IMG/VR virus record: IMGVR_UViG_3300025577_000001
Location: 1-64,000 of that record
Direction: 5' to 3' (one strand)
DNA: 64,000 bases
Source: a virus
Shown: positions 9,490-17,545 of the stretch, piece by piece
Position numbering within the stretch: position 1 is the first letter of the stretch
Layout: every line of letters begins with the position of its first letter
The notes under the pieces: generated by a model
Databases searched by the model: none
Seen by the model: only the letters and a program-made list of their open reading frames with translations
What the model was told of the DNA's origin: nothing
Program-made: the position numbers and the translations under genes

Positions 9490-10006
9490 CGTTGTAGACG
9501 AGTATTCGACTATTCAAGGCGTCAGCAGTTCGAGCCTCATAGCGCTGGTTGATGAACGCTTCTAGGTTTTGGTTCAACCATTCCTTTACCCGCTTTGCGC
9601 CGTCAGTGTCACCACGCTTTAGGCAATGGCGGTAAGCATGACGCGCGCCCGCACATTCAGCACCGCGCGCTGCAAGGCGATAGTGCGGACTCATGCGTAA
9701 AAATAGATGCCATAGGAACGAAGGCGTCACACCCCATCGCTTAGCGACGGCCTTAACGCTATCGCCCGACAGGACGTAATCAAGTAGCATCTGTCGCCTG
9801 TCGCCTGCCCAGTCCCATCGAAGCTTGTAATCTGCGTCAGACTGCTTTAGCGCCCGGTAGACGGTGGTGAGGCTTGTGTTGTACGCCTTGGCGATCTTCA
9901 TTGCGCTCAGGCCCGCGCAATAGCGCTTATAAGCTTCGGTGTTTAACGCGCGGCTGGCCGTCGATAAGGTGCGATTGCTGTGTCGTTTGACCTTGGTGTT
10001 TTCCAT
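9464..10006 (-). CDS. DNA-binding protein with two HTH motifs
   Basis: This 180 aa protein has two helix-turn-helix segments: LSAMKIAKAYNTSLTTVYRA (about residues 34-53) and DSVKAVAKRWGVTPSFLWHL (about 77-96). The first resembles resolvase/Hin-type HTH motifs (AKAYNTSLTTVYRAL), but no recombinase catalytic domain is present. It is the first gene of the packaging operon after the rep terminator, so it may be an operon regulator or an additional small-terminase-like protein. It starts at ATG 10006. Confidence 0.6.
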   Translation of the reverse strand: MENTKVKRHSNRTLSTASRALNTEAYKRYCAGLSAMKIAKAYNTSLTTVYRALKQSDADYKLRWDWAGDRRQMLLDYVLSGDSVKAVAKRWGVTPSFLWHLFLRMSPHYRLAARGAECAGARHAYRHCLKRGDTDGAKRVKEWLNQNLEAFINQRYEARTADALNSRILVYNDEVYQSAL

Positions 10007-10037
10007 ATTTCGCCTCGTTTTTTAGAGCTAGTAAAAA

Positions 10038-10068
10038 GCAAAAGCGAAAATAGGGCTTTCGCTTTTGC
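10038..10068 (-). terminator. Intrinsic terminator after rep
   Basis: A 12-bp stem (GCAAAAGCGAAA with its complement) has a 7-nt loop and is followed on the minus strand by TTTTTAC. It ends the rep transcript. Confidence 0.75.
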
Positions 10069-10085
10069 GCCTTCAGTGCGGTCCG

Positions 10086-13000
10086 TTACGCCGGTACTAA
10101 GACTTTTCCTGTCGCCTGAAGATTGACTAGGTAGGCTTGAGTCTCGTGGCTCAAACTTCTAAACGCCGCAGTCCACAATTCGGGTGATTGAGCCCGCATT
10201 ATTGCCCTAAGTTCGGTAAATTCCTCGTCGGTGGTGACCATTTCTATCAGGTCTGCGATGTCTTTAACGTCGCCTGGGTCTAATTTCATGGTGTGCTCCG
10301 GCGCGCCCTGATAAACGGGTTCGATTTGGGGTGTGATTCGGTCTGATTCGAAGTCAACAGATGCGTCTATATCTCTATTATAAGGATCTGTTGTCTTTTT
10401 ATCTGTTGTCTTTTCTGGCTGTAAGTCGCTCTGCGACTCAGCTTCAGCGTTTAGGTCATTTTTCGCCTTTTCAATCAGTGCTTCGTCAGCATCCTGACGG
10501 ATAATCGCAAACTTTTCGTAGTCGATAATGGGTGTTTTGACCCCATCTTTTTCGATGATCAGCTTATCGACGAGGCCATATTTATGTACCTGGCGACCGT
10601 CGATAGTGACGCGCCCTTGTGATTTGACATCGAGGTGCATCGTCTTTAGTAATGACTTAATCAAAGTGATGGGCTTTGACACTTCGATGTCGTGAGTATC
10701 GGGCGCGTCGCCTTTACCAAAGATGACGATCTTCTTCCCGACCGTGATATTTAGTACAGACTTCACATCGTCGGCCTGAGCTTTCATCTTTTCTATGATG
10801 CTAACGACCTGGGGAGATACTTCGGTGATGACGGCATCAGGCTTTGATAGATGCGCCAGCAATGCGGGCACGCCTAGATCTTCCTGCATCGCCACCTTAT
10901 GAGACTGAGCAGTGCGCAAGATGTCATCAGCCCAGGTGCGACCGCGCTTAGCGCCCTGTTGAGCCTTGGCTGCATCGCGCTTCGCGGCCTGCTTAGCACC
11001 TAGTGATAGATATAGGCGGCTGAGTAGTTTTAGATATAGGCCGTTCTTTTCCTCTTTTATTAGCTCAGGTGTGACGGCATCGGCGTCTATGCCGTATCGT
11101 TCACAGGCTTTGGCCTTGGTGATCTGCTGTCCTTCAGTGCGGGTGCGTTGGTGCTTTGCTTCGAGTGTCGGTAGATCGACGTTATCAATGGGGACAACGC
11201 TGGTTTCTTTATTGTTGATATCAGCGCTTTGGTCACGGCAGGCTTTTAGCTCAGCCTTGAATTCTTTTTTCTCGATCGGGTCCATCGCCGCCCATCCGGG
11301 AATGAATGCGATGTCTACGGTGTAGTTAGCCGCGCGCAGCAGGTTAAAGAAACCTTCAGCATAAGCGCGGGCCTCGCCATTGCGCTTCGCCTCCATCCGC
11401 ATCGCATAGCCTTGCCATAGACGGCCCACATTGCCGCCAACGAGTAAAGTGTCATCGGGTAGGTAGAATACGTCAGCATTGACCAAAGATCTTATATAGG
11501 CTTCCCATCGGTTGTTCTTGCCAGCGGCTAATAGAGCGTGGTCGGTTGCGCCATTGCCGTAAGGTGCGGGCACAATCTCTTTGCAGAATACGAAGCGTTT
11601 GATATTGGTAGGGCGATAGCGCGCCGTGGACTGCATACAATCGTCAATGCTGCCCGCGCCATTCTCAATCTGAAAAAAGCAATCAAAACCGCCTTGCTCA
11701 AAACTAATACCAGTAGAGCAAGCGTTAGTGTAGAGCACGTAATCATATTTGCCGAATATTTCAGCTTGACGATCGCGTCTTACGTCGGAATCAGGATGAT
11801 TGAGATAAGAAAGGATGCGGACAGATTCGACGCGGTCTTTAGTCTCCACGCCGCCGTCAGCGTCAACAGCGATCGAAATTTCGCCAGCCTTGACTTCTAT
11901 ATATGTATTCGGATTGGATGGATCGTTGCAGGTCTCAGAGTCTAATACCAAGCCTTTTAGATGTGGGTAGCGCTGCTGTGCCCATCGTGAGATTGTCTGA
12001 GTGCTATAGAGCGAGGTGTCTTGTTGGCCGCTTAGCTTGGCGATAAAGCGCTCACCATTCTGCATCGCCTCGTCCATGCGGAAGAATACTTCAGCCGCTT
12101 CAGCGCAGCGATAGACGCGGCCCATGTCGCGCTTATGAGTATTGACGACGACCAAGACCTGAGCCATCGGAATGCCCATTGTGCGGGCGTAAGTTTCAAT
12201 ATGTAGATCGCTTAGGCCCGCACTCATCAAGAGCACTTGCTTTGAGCGATGCCCGGCCTTAGATATATTTTCCAGGCACTCAGTACGGACGTGCTTGATA
12301 GCGGTCTGCGCGGCGACCATGTGATCGGCGACCTGATCGGCTTCGTCGAAGATAGTGCGACAATGAGCCGGAACGTTACCGGTAAAGTGAGCCTTACTCT
12401 TCATGTGGCCACTGTCAGCCGTTAGGACGGAGCCTTCAAAGCTGCCATACATTTCCAGCTCTTGAGTCACGGGCAAGCCGTACATTTCGCCTTGTGATTC
12501 GCCTAATGCATTACGATGCGTGACGGCCAAAGTATAGGGCGAATCTTCTTGAGCGTGAGCCCAATCAAGATATCCCTTGATTAGCTGAGTTTTACCCGTG
12601 CCGCAATCGCTAACAAGGGCGATCAACTTATAGTCGCTGAAGGCGGAAAACAATTCGTCAGACGAATGAGGCAGATAACCATAGTCGCGTTCAAAGCCAG
12701 GCGTTGCCGTCGCGCCCGACTTGCGAGTACCGGGCAGCTCGATAGATGGAATCGTTAGCGCCGGGCAACGCAATGCAAATTCATCCCATGCCAGCAATTC
12801 ATATTCGACTGGCCCGATCTCGTCGATGTCGGTGCCATTACCCAATGCATCTTTCTTGGCCATCTGGCCGTACCAGATGACGCGAAAGCTGATACCGGCT
12901 GCATCGCACTTTTTGGCAAGTGCCTTAACGCCATTTAGAACATTACGGTTCATGACCGCGCCGCCGTCAATAGCTAGGCGTAATTCTCTTACGCCGAATA

Positions 13001-13889
13001 ATTTGCACTGCGACTTGATTTGCTTCCATGACGTTGATGCCCAGTGCGAACCGGCGACGCCTAGTACAAAGCGACCCAGGTCAATGCCGTGGATATCAGC
13101 GCGCTGTAGTGCCACCCAAGGCTTAAGAAAGCCTTCGGTAATAGTCGCGTGCGACGCGTCCGAACCTTCGACTGCGTGAACAGTAATGGGATTTTCGTCA
13201 TGGCGACGAAGCTTAGCATTACCGTCTTTACTTAGCCAAAGATATTTCGCACCGCTCCAACCGGTCGCAACCTGTGCGCCAAGATGGACAGATGCGATGC
13301 CGCCGCCGGGAGCTTTTCTATACTGACGGCCAACAATCGCCATGCCGGACGGCCCGGCATATCCGTTATCGTCCCACTTACCAGGCAACGCCCGGCGATC
13401 AGGATTGTCGCCTTTTTCAATACTGAACAAAAGACCTTCAGTTGTCGCCTGGCGGATTGCCTCAGCGCTGACGCCGCGCGCCTGCGTCTTCGCGCGCCAA
13501 GCATCTTCAAGGCCGTTAGCCCAGGCCCAGGCCCGCAGGTTCTCGTCAACTTTCGGTTCTTCTGATTTCTTTACGCCAGGCAATTCAAAAGACTTAGCCT
13601 TGGCTGTTTGAGCAGGCGCGGGCAGCTTAGACGATAAAGAGCCAGCCGCGTAAGTCGTCTGTGCCCTCTTACTCTTATCCCACTTAGCCGCCGGTATCCA
13701 TGTGCCGGAGCCTGCGCGATCGGTGCCCTTGAATCGGTAACCATTAGAGCTTTCGCCATGATGGCCATCGCGACGTACCCAGCAGCTAATAAAACCGCTT
13801 TCCCATTCGCGGCACTTCTTACCTGAATTCTTCTTAGTGCGATCGGCCCGGCATACTGGGCAATCTGATAGAGACTTAAACTGAGCCAT
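10086..13889 (-). CDS. CyRepA1-like plasmid replication protein (primase-helicase)
   Basis: This 1267 aa replication initiator has an N-terminal zinc-ribbon-like segment (CPVCRADRTKKN, further Cys near 26 and 36). A DUF3854/Toprim-like domain follows, with ITEGFLKPW (about residue 253), LRLAIDGGAV and GTDIDEIG. A helicase core has Walker A VSDCGTGKTQL (about 433), Walker B TIFDEADQ (about 515), and a late motif with an arginine finger (SIDDCMQSTARYRPTN). This order matches the large Rep proteins of cyanobacterial plasmids. The C-terminal region (about 1160-1190, KTTDKKTTDPYNRDID) is encoded by a copy of the seven-copy repeat element, so that stretch is probably not ancestral. The start follows a GGAGG site and directly abuts a short upstream reading frame. 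Confidence 0.8.
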   Translation of the reverse strand: MAQFKSLSDCPVCRADRTKKNSGKKCREWESGFISCWVRRDGHHGESSNGYRFKGTDRAGSGTWIPAAKWDKSKRAQTTYAAGSLSSKLPAPAQTAKAKSFELPGVKKSEEPKVDENLRAWAWANGLEDAWRAKTQARGVSAEAIRQATTEGLLFSIEKGDNPDRRALPGKWDDNGYAGPSGMAIVGRQYRKAPGGGIASVHLGAQVATGWSGAKYLWLSKDGNAKLRRHDENPITVHAVEGSDASHATITEGFLKPWVALQRADIHGIDLGRFVLGVAGSHWASTSWKQIKSQCKLFGVRELRLAIDGGAVMNRNVLNGVKALAKKCDAAGISFRVIWYGQMAKKDALGNGTDIDEIGPVEYELLAWDEFALRCPALTIPSIELPGTRKSGATATPGFERDYGYLPHSSDELFSAFSDYKLIALVSDCGTGKTQLIKGYLDWAHAQEDSPYTLAVTHRNALGESQGEMYGLPVTQELEMYGSFEGSVLTADSGHMKSKAHFTGNVPAHCRTIFDEADQVADHMVAAQTAIKHVRTECLENISKAGHRSKQVLLMSAGLSDLHIETYARTMGIPMAQVLVVVNTHKRDMGRVYRCAEAAEVFFRMDEAMQNGERFIAKLSGQQDTSLYSTQTISRWAQQRYPHLKGLVLDSETCNDPSNPNTYIEVKAGEISIAVDADGGVETKDRVESVRILSYLNHPDSDVRRDRQAEIFGKYDYVLYTNACSTGISFEQGGFDCFFQIENGAGSIDDCMQSTARYRPTNIKRFVFCKEIVPAPYGNGATDHALLAAGKNNRWEAYIRSLVNADVFYLPDDTLLVGGNVGRLWQGYAMRMEAKRNGEARAYAEGFFNLLRAANYTVDIAFIPGWAAMDPIEKKEFKAELKACRDQSADINNKETSVVPIDNVDLPTLEAKHQRTRTEGQQITKAKACERYGIDADAVTPELIKEEKNGLYLKLLSRLYLSLGAKQAAKRDAAKAQQGAKRGRTWADDILRTAQSHKVAMQEDLGVPALLAHLSKPDAVITEVSPQVVSIIEKMKAQADDVKSVLNITVGKKIVIFGKGDAPDTHDIEVSKPITLIKSLLKTMHLDVKSQGRVTIDGRQVHKYGLVDKLIIEKDGVKTPIIDYEKFAIIRQDADEALIEKAKNDLNAEAESQSDLQPEKTTDKKTTDPYNRDIDASVDFESDRITPQIEPVYQGAPEHTMKLDPGDVKDIADLIEMVTTDEEFTELRAIMRAQSPELWTAAFRSLSHETQAYLVNLQATGKVLVPA
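10351..10424 (-). repeat. Seven-copy iteron element, copy 1 (inside rep)
   Basis: This copy contains the core AGATATAGACG-like degenerate right arm, the TATAAT box and two AAAGACAACAGATC-type iterons on the minus strand. The distal iteron found in other copies is absent or decayed. It lies inside the rep reading frame and adds residues there while keeping the frame open. Confidence 0.75.
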
Positions 13890-13979
13890 TTATACGCCCT
13901 CCTGTAGTGTCTGTGAGGACGCTGAAAAAACAAATTGCCCTTTCCCGCTCCGGTCGTTTATACTTGTCATGTCAGCCAT
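13890..13979 (-). CDS. Leader peptide upstream of rep
   Basis: This 29 aa frame begins at MADMTSINDRSGKGQF. Its TAA stop directly abuts the rep ATG, and the rep ribosome site (GGAGG) lies inside its last codons. The arrangement is like the tap leader of IncFII-type plasmids, where translation of a short peptide opens rep translation. A longer frame of 109 codons is open upstream but would run through the putative promoter. Assignment as a regulatory leader is inference from the arrangement. Confidence 0.5.
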   Translation of the reverse strand: MADMTSINDRSGKGQFVFSASSQTLQEGV

Positions 13980-14086
13980 TGGGTTTACTTCTTTTACTTC
14001 TTTGCTGTCACCCGTCCATGCTTTCGTCGGCTGTGGACTCATATACAACACCCGAAACCCAGGAAATCCCATTTCTGGGTTTTTTG
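13935..14086 (+). ncRNA. Candidate counter-transcript (antisense) RNA controlling rep
   Basis: On the plus strand a -35-like TTGCCC (13935-13940), an 18-nt spacer and a -10 TATACT (13959-13964) would start an RNA near 13971. The RNA would end at an intrinsic terminator (stem AAACCCAG-GAAAT with its complement at 14055-14082, loop CCC, then six T at 14080-14085). The product, about 115 nt, is fully antisense to the rep leader mRNA, including the leader-peptide start. This is the classic geometry of plasmid copy-number RNAs (CopA/RNAI type). No gene reads this way here. Confidence 0.6.
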
Positions 14087-14093
14087 TTGGCGA

Positions 14094-14183
14094 TGTAAAC
14101 TTATCCACAGAGCAAACCTGAACGCTGACTACATAGTACTCTATCACGATTGCAATTGCACGAAATGCAGCAATATATGTAAA
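14094..14183 (-). promoter_or_regulatory. Tandem TTTACAT motifs upstream of rep
   Basis: Two minus-strand TTTACA boxes (14178-14183 and 14094-14099) carry the TTATTTACAT and AAGTTTACAT context found at many promoters here. The -10 boxes are weak (TGCAAT for the distal one), so the exact start is uncertain. Confidence 0.4.
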
Positions 14184-14235
14184 TAAGTTCGCTATTCGCC
14201 AGTGTGATTTGAATCGCAATCCATTCTAAAACATA

Positions 14236-14265
14236 TTGACATAGGGTCATCAAGGGCGCTACATT
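14236..14265 (+). promoter_or_regulatory. Sigma70-type promoter
   Basis: TTGACA (14236-14241), an 18-nt spacer and TACATT (14260-14265) lie just upstream of the gene starting at 14292. Confidence 0.6.
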
Positions 14266-14291
14266 CTAGACAGTTCTTGAGGATCAGCGAA

Positions 14292-15005
14292 ATGGTAACA
14301 TCAGCAACGGCGGCGAAAAAGAAGCAAAGGACACGCAAGCCGCGCGCGTCCAGACGAAAAGTGAAGCAACAAAAAATGCAGAAATCTTTCACGCCTGAGA
14401 TCGGCAGCCGTCGCGCTGCGAGTATGGGTGTCAATTCTGACGGCAGCATTCCGCCGTTCGATCAGCTACCGGGCGAAGTAAAACGCACGGCCCTTGAATA
14501 TCTCATCAAGTCGACGGTGCCAAAGATGCGGCCTGATTCGACTATTTCAACCGAGCAGCTTCAGATCGTCGCAGGCTGGGCTAACGAATATCAAGAGGAA
14601 TTAGAAATATTGCCGGAGTCGCCGGTAAGAATTCGATATCTAGGCATCCGTCAGCTATTCACAGAGCTACACAAATTAAAGCTAGTGCAAGAGCATCGGC
14701 AGCGTCAAAGCAATCTACGGCAGGTCGTAGCTGAGTGCACGGGTTATGAAGCATTGCCGACGGCGGGCAGTCCTGAATGGCCGATCGCGCCATCGCTCTT
14801 GTACATTGGGTCAACGCTCGCCACGTTAGCGGGTGAGCAATCGACAGTCCGCCCGGCGATTCCTTTACTCGGTGCGATGGCCGTACTGAAGTATCAAGGA
14901 ATCTTAGTCGCGGGCATTCAGCCTGGGCTTAGCGATGAGCAAATCTACGCCAGTGCATACGGCCCAAGGCATCTGAATTATTTTAAGAAGCCGCGACGCC
15001 GTTAA
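14292..15005 (+). CDS. Basic hypothetical protein divergent from rep
   Basis: This 237 aa protein starts at ATG 14292, preceded by GAGG at 9 nt. An in-frame earlier ATG at 14277 overlaps the presumed transcription start region. The first 35 residues are extremely basic (KKKQRTRKPRASRRKVKQQK), which suggests nucleic acid binding or a nuclear-like tail. The rest is helical with YLIKSTVPKMR and LQIVAGWANEYQEELEIL. It has its own sigma70 promoter and ends at a long hairpin. It may be a replication or copy-control accessory, but no family was recognised. Confidence 0.6.
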   Translation: MVTSATAAKKKQRTRKPRASRRKVKQQKMQKSFTPEIGSRRAASMGVNSDGSIPPFDQLPGEVKRTALEYLIKSTVPKMRPDSTISTEQLQIVAGWANEYQEELEILPESPVRIRYLGIRQLFTELHKLKLVQEHRQRQSNLRQVVAECTGYEALPTAGSPEWPIAPSLLYIGSTLATLAGEQSTVRPAIPLLGAMAVLKYQGILVAGIQPGLSDEQIYASAYGPRHLNYFKKPRRR

Positions 15006-15017
15006 GGCTTATCGTGT

Positions 15018-15070
15018 CCAAGCACAAGAAAGCCCGATCAGTCATCCTGATCGGGCTTTCTTGTGCTTGG
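15018..15070. terminator. Long 24-bp hairpin between converging genes
   Basis: Arms of 24 nt (starting CCAAGCACAAGAAAGCCCG) flank a 5-nt loop. It separates the plus-strand gene from the minus-strand helicase unit. The T tract is poor. Confidence 0.6.
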
Positions 15071-15126
15071 ATTCAGCGCCAGCGCAATAGACAAAACAGC
15101 GGACTACCTTGGCCCGCTCTGTATGT

Positions 15127-15315
15127 GCCCACGCCTGGAAGCAATAGGCGCATAGACAGTAAAAAACCCTTTCCCCCACGCCTGGAAGCAAATGGGAAAA
15201 GGGTTTAGGCCGAAAACCTATCAACGAAACCAAACGTGAATAAGAATATATCGGCTATTACTTCCTAAAACCGATTCCCCCGCGCCTAGTAAACAACGGG
15301 AAATGGGTTCAAGGC
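15127..15315 (-). repeat. Tandem hairpins with a conserved loop
   Basis: Three related segments carry the words CACGCCTGGAAGCAA (twice, near 15130 and 15177) and CGCGCCTAGTAAACAA (near 15281). Two of them sit in loops of hairpins whose stems pair AACCC-type with GGGTT-type arms (about 15163-15208 and 15273-15312). On the minus strand the stem at 15163-15208 is followed by six T, so it can terminate the helicase transcript. The remaining sequence to 15426 shows no gene. Confidence 0.5.
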
Positions 15316-15426
15316 TTTTCAGACGTTCACAAGCACAACCCAACGAAAACTAAAAACCTTAGGTCGGCTATTACAGTATAGACCAAAGACGCGCCGTCAA
15401 GCTGTCAACTTAAGAACGATTTTGAT

Positions 15427-17166
15427 CTACCAGCTTGGCGGCGCAACCACTTTGATATTCTTCACCTTGGCGGCGACTGACGCAGCAATAGCAGGCGACT
15501 GTATGGCCTGATTCGCAGCGATATCGGCGCGCAATAGTGCGACAGTCTCACTAAAGAATTCCTGCTCTATTGCGTACCATAGCTTTCGATTCCTGTCTGA
15601 CGGCGATAGCATTTCATTCTTGTCTAGTTTCATCCTGAGAAATGCGTAATAGTCTCGGGCACGATCGAGTGAATCGGGCGCGTTAAAGATAGCGCCAAGT
15701 GTCCATAACGAACGCCCGCGCGGAATGCGATTGGCCCAGTGCGTCCAGTCGGGATGGTCTTTCAGTTGCATCCAGGCGCGGCCCGGTAGCGAGTTGTACT
15801 TGAGCACTGCCGATGCTTGCAGGTACCTAAAGTATTCTTGAGCGTGCGCTTCGTTGTCAGGATTTAGTGTGGATGGTCGAACCGTCTTGATTAATGGCGC
15901 GTCGAAGCTACGCGCTAATATTTCGGGCGGATTCGCTTCGCGTTCTTGCATGACGCCGCAATGCGGACAAAAGATCTGCGCCGCGTGTATCATCTCATGG
16001 CAATTCTGGCAGGGTACTGCGAACGCGTTGATCACGTCTTCGTCTTTTTCTGCTGGAAGTGCAAAGACTTCTTTCTTATCCCATACTTTATCGCCGTATC
16101 CGTGGCGCTTGCAGTTGCCCACGAAGTCTAGAATCAGACCGTACTCTTTACCCGGCGCAGCGCGACCGGCGCGGCCAATCTGCTGATCGTGTGTCGCAGC
16201 AGATTTTGTCGGGCGCAGCAATAGCGCTAGTATCGTGTCTCTTACATCGAACCCAACGCTCAGCACGTCACGGGCCGCGAGAATGTCAATGTCGCCTTTA
16301 TCAAACGCCTTGATAAGTGCGGCACGTGTTTTCTTGGTCGGATACTCATCTTTGGCTCTGCCTCGTGGCGTCTTATAGCTGATAGATTCAGCGACGAAGC
16401 CCGCACGGTTGAAACCCGCCGCGACGTTCTCGGCATGTTCGACATCAATGCAAAAGGCAATTGCCTTGCCGCCGCCGCGCTCAGCATAGACCTTGATAAA
16501 TTCCTTGATAGCTTCAGGCGTATCATACAAAGTTTTCTCTGTGTCGCCGTCGCCCTTGATACCTTCGGCTGCTTCGTAGAATTCTAATGGGGCCAGACGC
16601 CCTAACCTTACCAATTCATCACGCGGCGGTGCTTGCACCAACGCGGTGAATTTATCGGCGAAGGTGTCTGTGTCTTTCATTCTTATTGGCGTTGCCGTCA
16701 GCCCGATATTAAAGCGAGGCTTGGCTGTTTCCAATATGCTCTGCCATCCAGTCTGAAAATACAGCGTGTGGGCCTCGTCGCCTATTGTCAGGTTAGGCAA
16801 ATATTTCACATCAATTTCACCGCGTGCAATGCGATTGGCCGCCGTCTCTTGAGCCACTACCTGAATAGGTCGCGCATACTGCGCTTTGTATGAGTTATGA
16901 ATGCATCCGATCATCTGCGGCGGAATGCCCGCAAGTTTCATCGCAGATGAAAACTCAGCGTAAGTCTGGGCGACCAACACATCTAGATGAACGCCAAACC
17001 ATACGCGTTGACGACGACTGACGGCATCAGCCGCGATCTGCGCCGCCATCCTTGTCTTACCCGCGCCGCATGACGCTACGCCCAAAACGCTGCTATGCCC
17101 AGCCTTAAAGTGTCCGTATATCTCGCCAACGAAATCCTTTTGAAATTCAAATAAATTTAGTCCCAT
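15427..17166 (-). CDS. SF2 DEAD/DEAH-box helicase
   Basis: This 579 aa protein has SF2 motifs in order: GVASCGAGKTRMA (Walker A, about residue 30), GDEAHTL (motif II, about 130), GLTATPIR (motif III), and QQIGRAGRAAPG (motif VI, about 330). A C-terminal zinc finger follows (CQNCHEMIHAAQIFCPHCG, about 388-406). The composition is that of UvsW/RadD-like phage helicases, which remodel replication and recombination intermediates. The last 150 residues look helical and unknown. A small membrane protein gene ends 1-3 nt upstream, so they form one operon behind a TTTACA-type promoter at about 17391-17419. Confidence 0.85.
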   Translation of the reverse strand: MGLNLFEFQKDFVGEIYGHFKAGHSSVLGVASCGAGKTRMAAQIAADAVSRRQRVWFGVHLDVLVAQTYAEFSSAMKLAGIPPQMIGCIHNSYKAQYARPIQVVAQETAANRIARGEIDVKYLPNLTIGDEAHTLYFQTGWQSILETAKPRFNIGLTATPIRMKDTDTFADKFTALVQAPPRDELVRLGRLAPLEFYEAAEGIKGDGDTEKTLYDTPEAIKEFIKVYAERGGGKAIAFCIDVEHAENVAAGFNRAGFVAESISYKTPRGRAKDEYPTKKTRAALIKAFDKGDIDILAARDVLSVGFDVRDTILALLLRPTKSAATHDQQIGRAGRAAPGKEYGLILDFVGNCKRHGYGDKVWDKKEVFALPAEKDEDVINAFAVPCQNCHEMIHAAQIFCPHCGVMQEREANPPEILARSFDAPLIKTVRPSTLNPDNEAHAQEYFRYLQASAVLKYNSLPGRAWMQLKDHPDWTHWANRIPRGRSLWTLGAIFNAPDSLDRARDYYAFLRMKLDKNEMLSPSDRNRKLWYAIEQEFFSETVALLRADIAANQAIQSPAIAASVAAKVKNIKVVAPPSW

Positions 17167-17167
17167 A

Positions 17168-17359
17168 TCAACACCGCTTTCCTTTTAAGCAATCGTTTGT
17201 ATATTCCTGATCTTCTCTTTCTATGTCTGCCTCTAGCGCTTCCTCGTCTGGATAAAGCGGCACGTTGCCCGACTTGGGCCGCTCAAACGATGCAGCTACC
17301 CATAAACCCATAGCCATCCATAGGCCCATGATTCCAGTCAATATCAATGCGTCTTTCAA
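17168..17359 (-). CDS. Small single-pass membrane protein
   Basis: This 63 aa protein has one transmembrane segment (ALILTGIMGLWMAMGLWVAA, about residues 4-23) and an acidic cytoplasmic tail with EEALEADIEREDQEY. It is the first gene of the helicase operon. The function is unknown. Confidence 0.5.
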   Translation of the reverse strand: MKDALILTGIMGLWMAMGLWVAASFERPKSGNVPLYPDEEALEADIEREDQEYTNDCLKGKRC

Positions 17360-17390
17360 TCCCTTTCGCCCTTATAATCACCGCCCTACC

Positions 17391-17430
17391 ATCCTAACAA
17401 GTATTCGCCTTGATGTAAATAAGTTTTAGA
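17391..17430 (-). promoter_or_regulatory. TTTACA-family promoter of helicase operon
   Basis: On the minus strand an AAAACTTATTTACAT context is seen: TTTACA at 17414-17419, a 17-nt spacer and -10 TAGGAT at 17391-17396. Confidence 0.6.
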
Positions 17431-17476
17431 TTTAGAGCAAAGCATATCTAAGCTTAGTCGTTAAATTTGGCACAAA

Positions 17477-17498
17477 GGTTGTGACAATTAGCACAACC
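17477..17498. promoter_or_regulatory. Inverted repeat operator candidate
   Basis: GGTTGTG-N8-CACAACC lies about 50 nt upstream of the ParB-like gene start and may be an autoregulatory site. Confidence 0.4.
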
Positions 17499-17545
17499 CG
17501 CTTAGAATTGGCATAGACGAGGATTCAACATAGGAAAATACTGAT

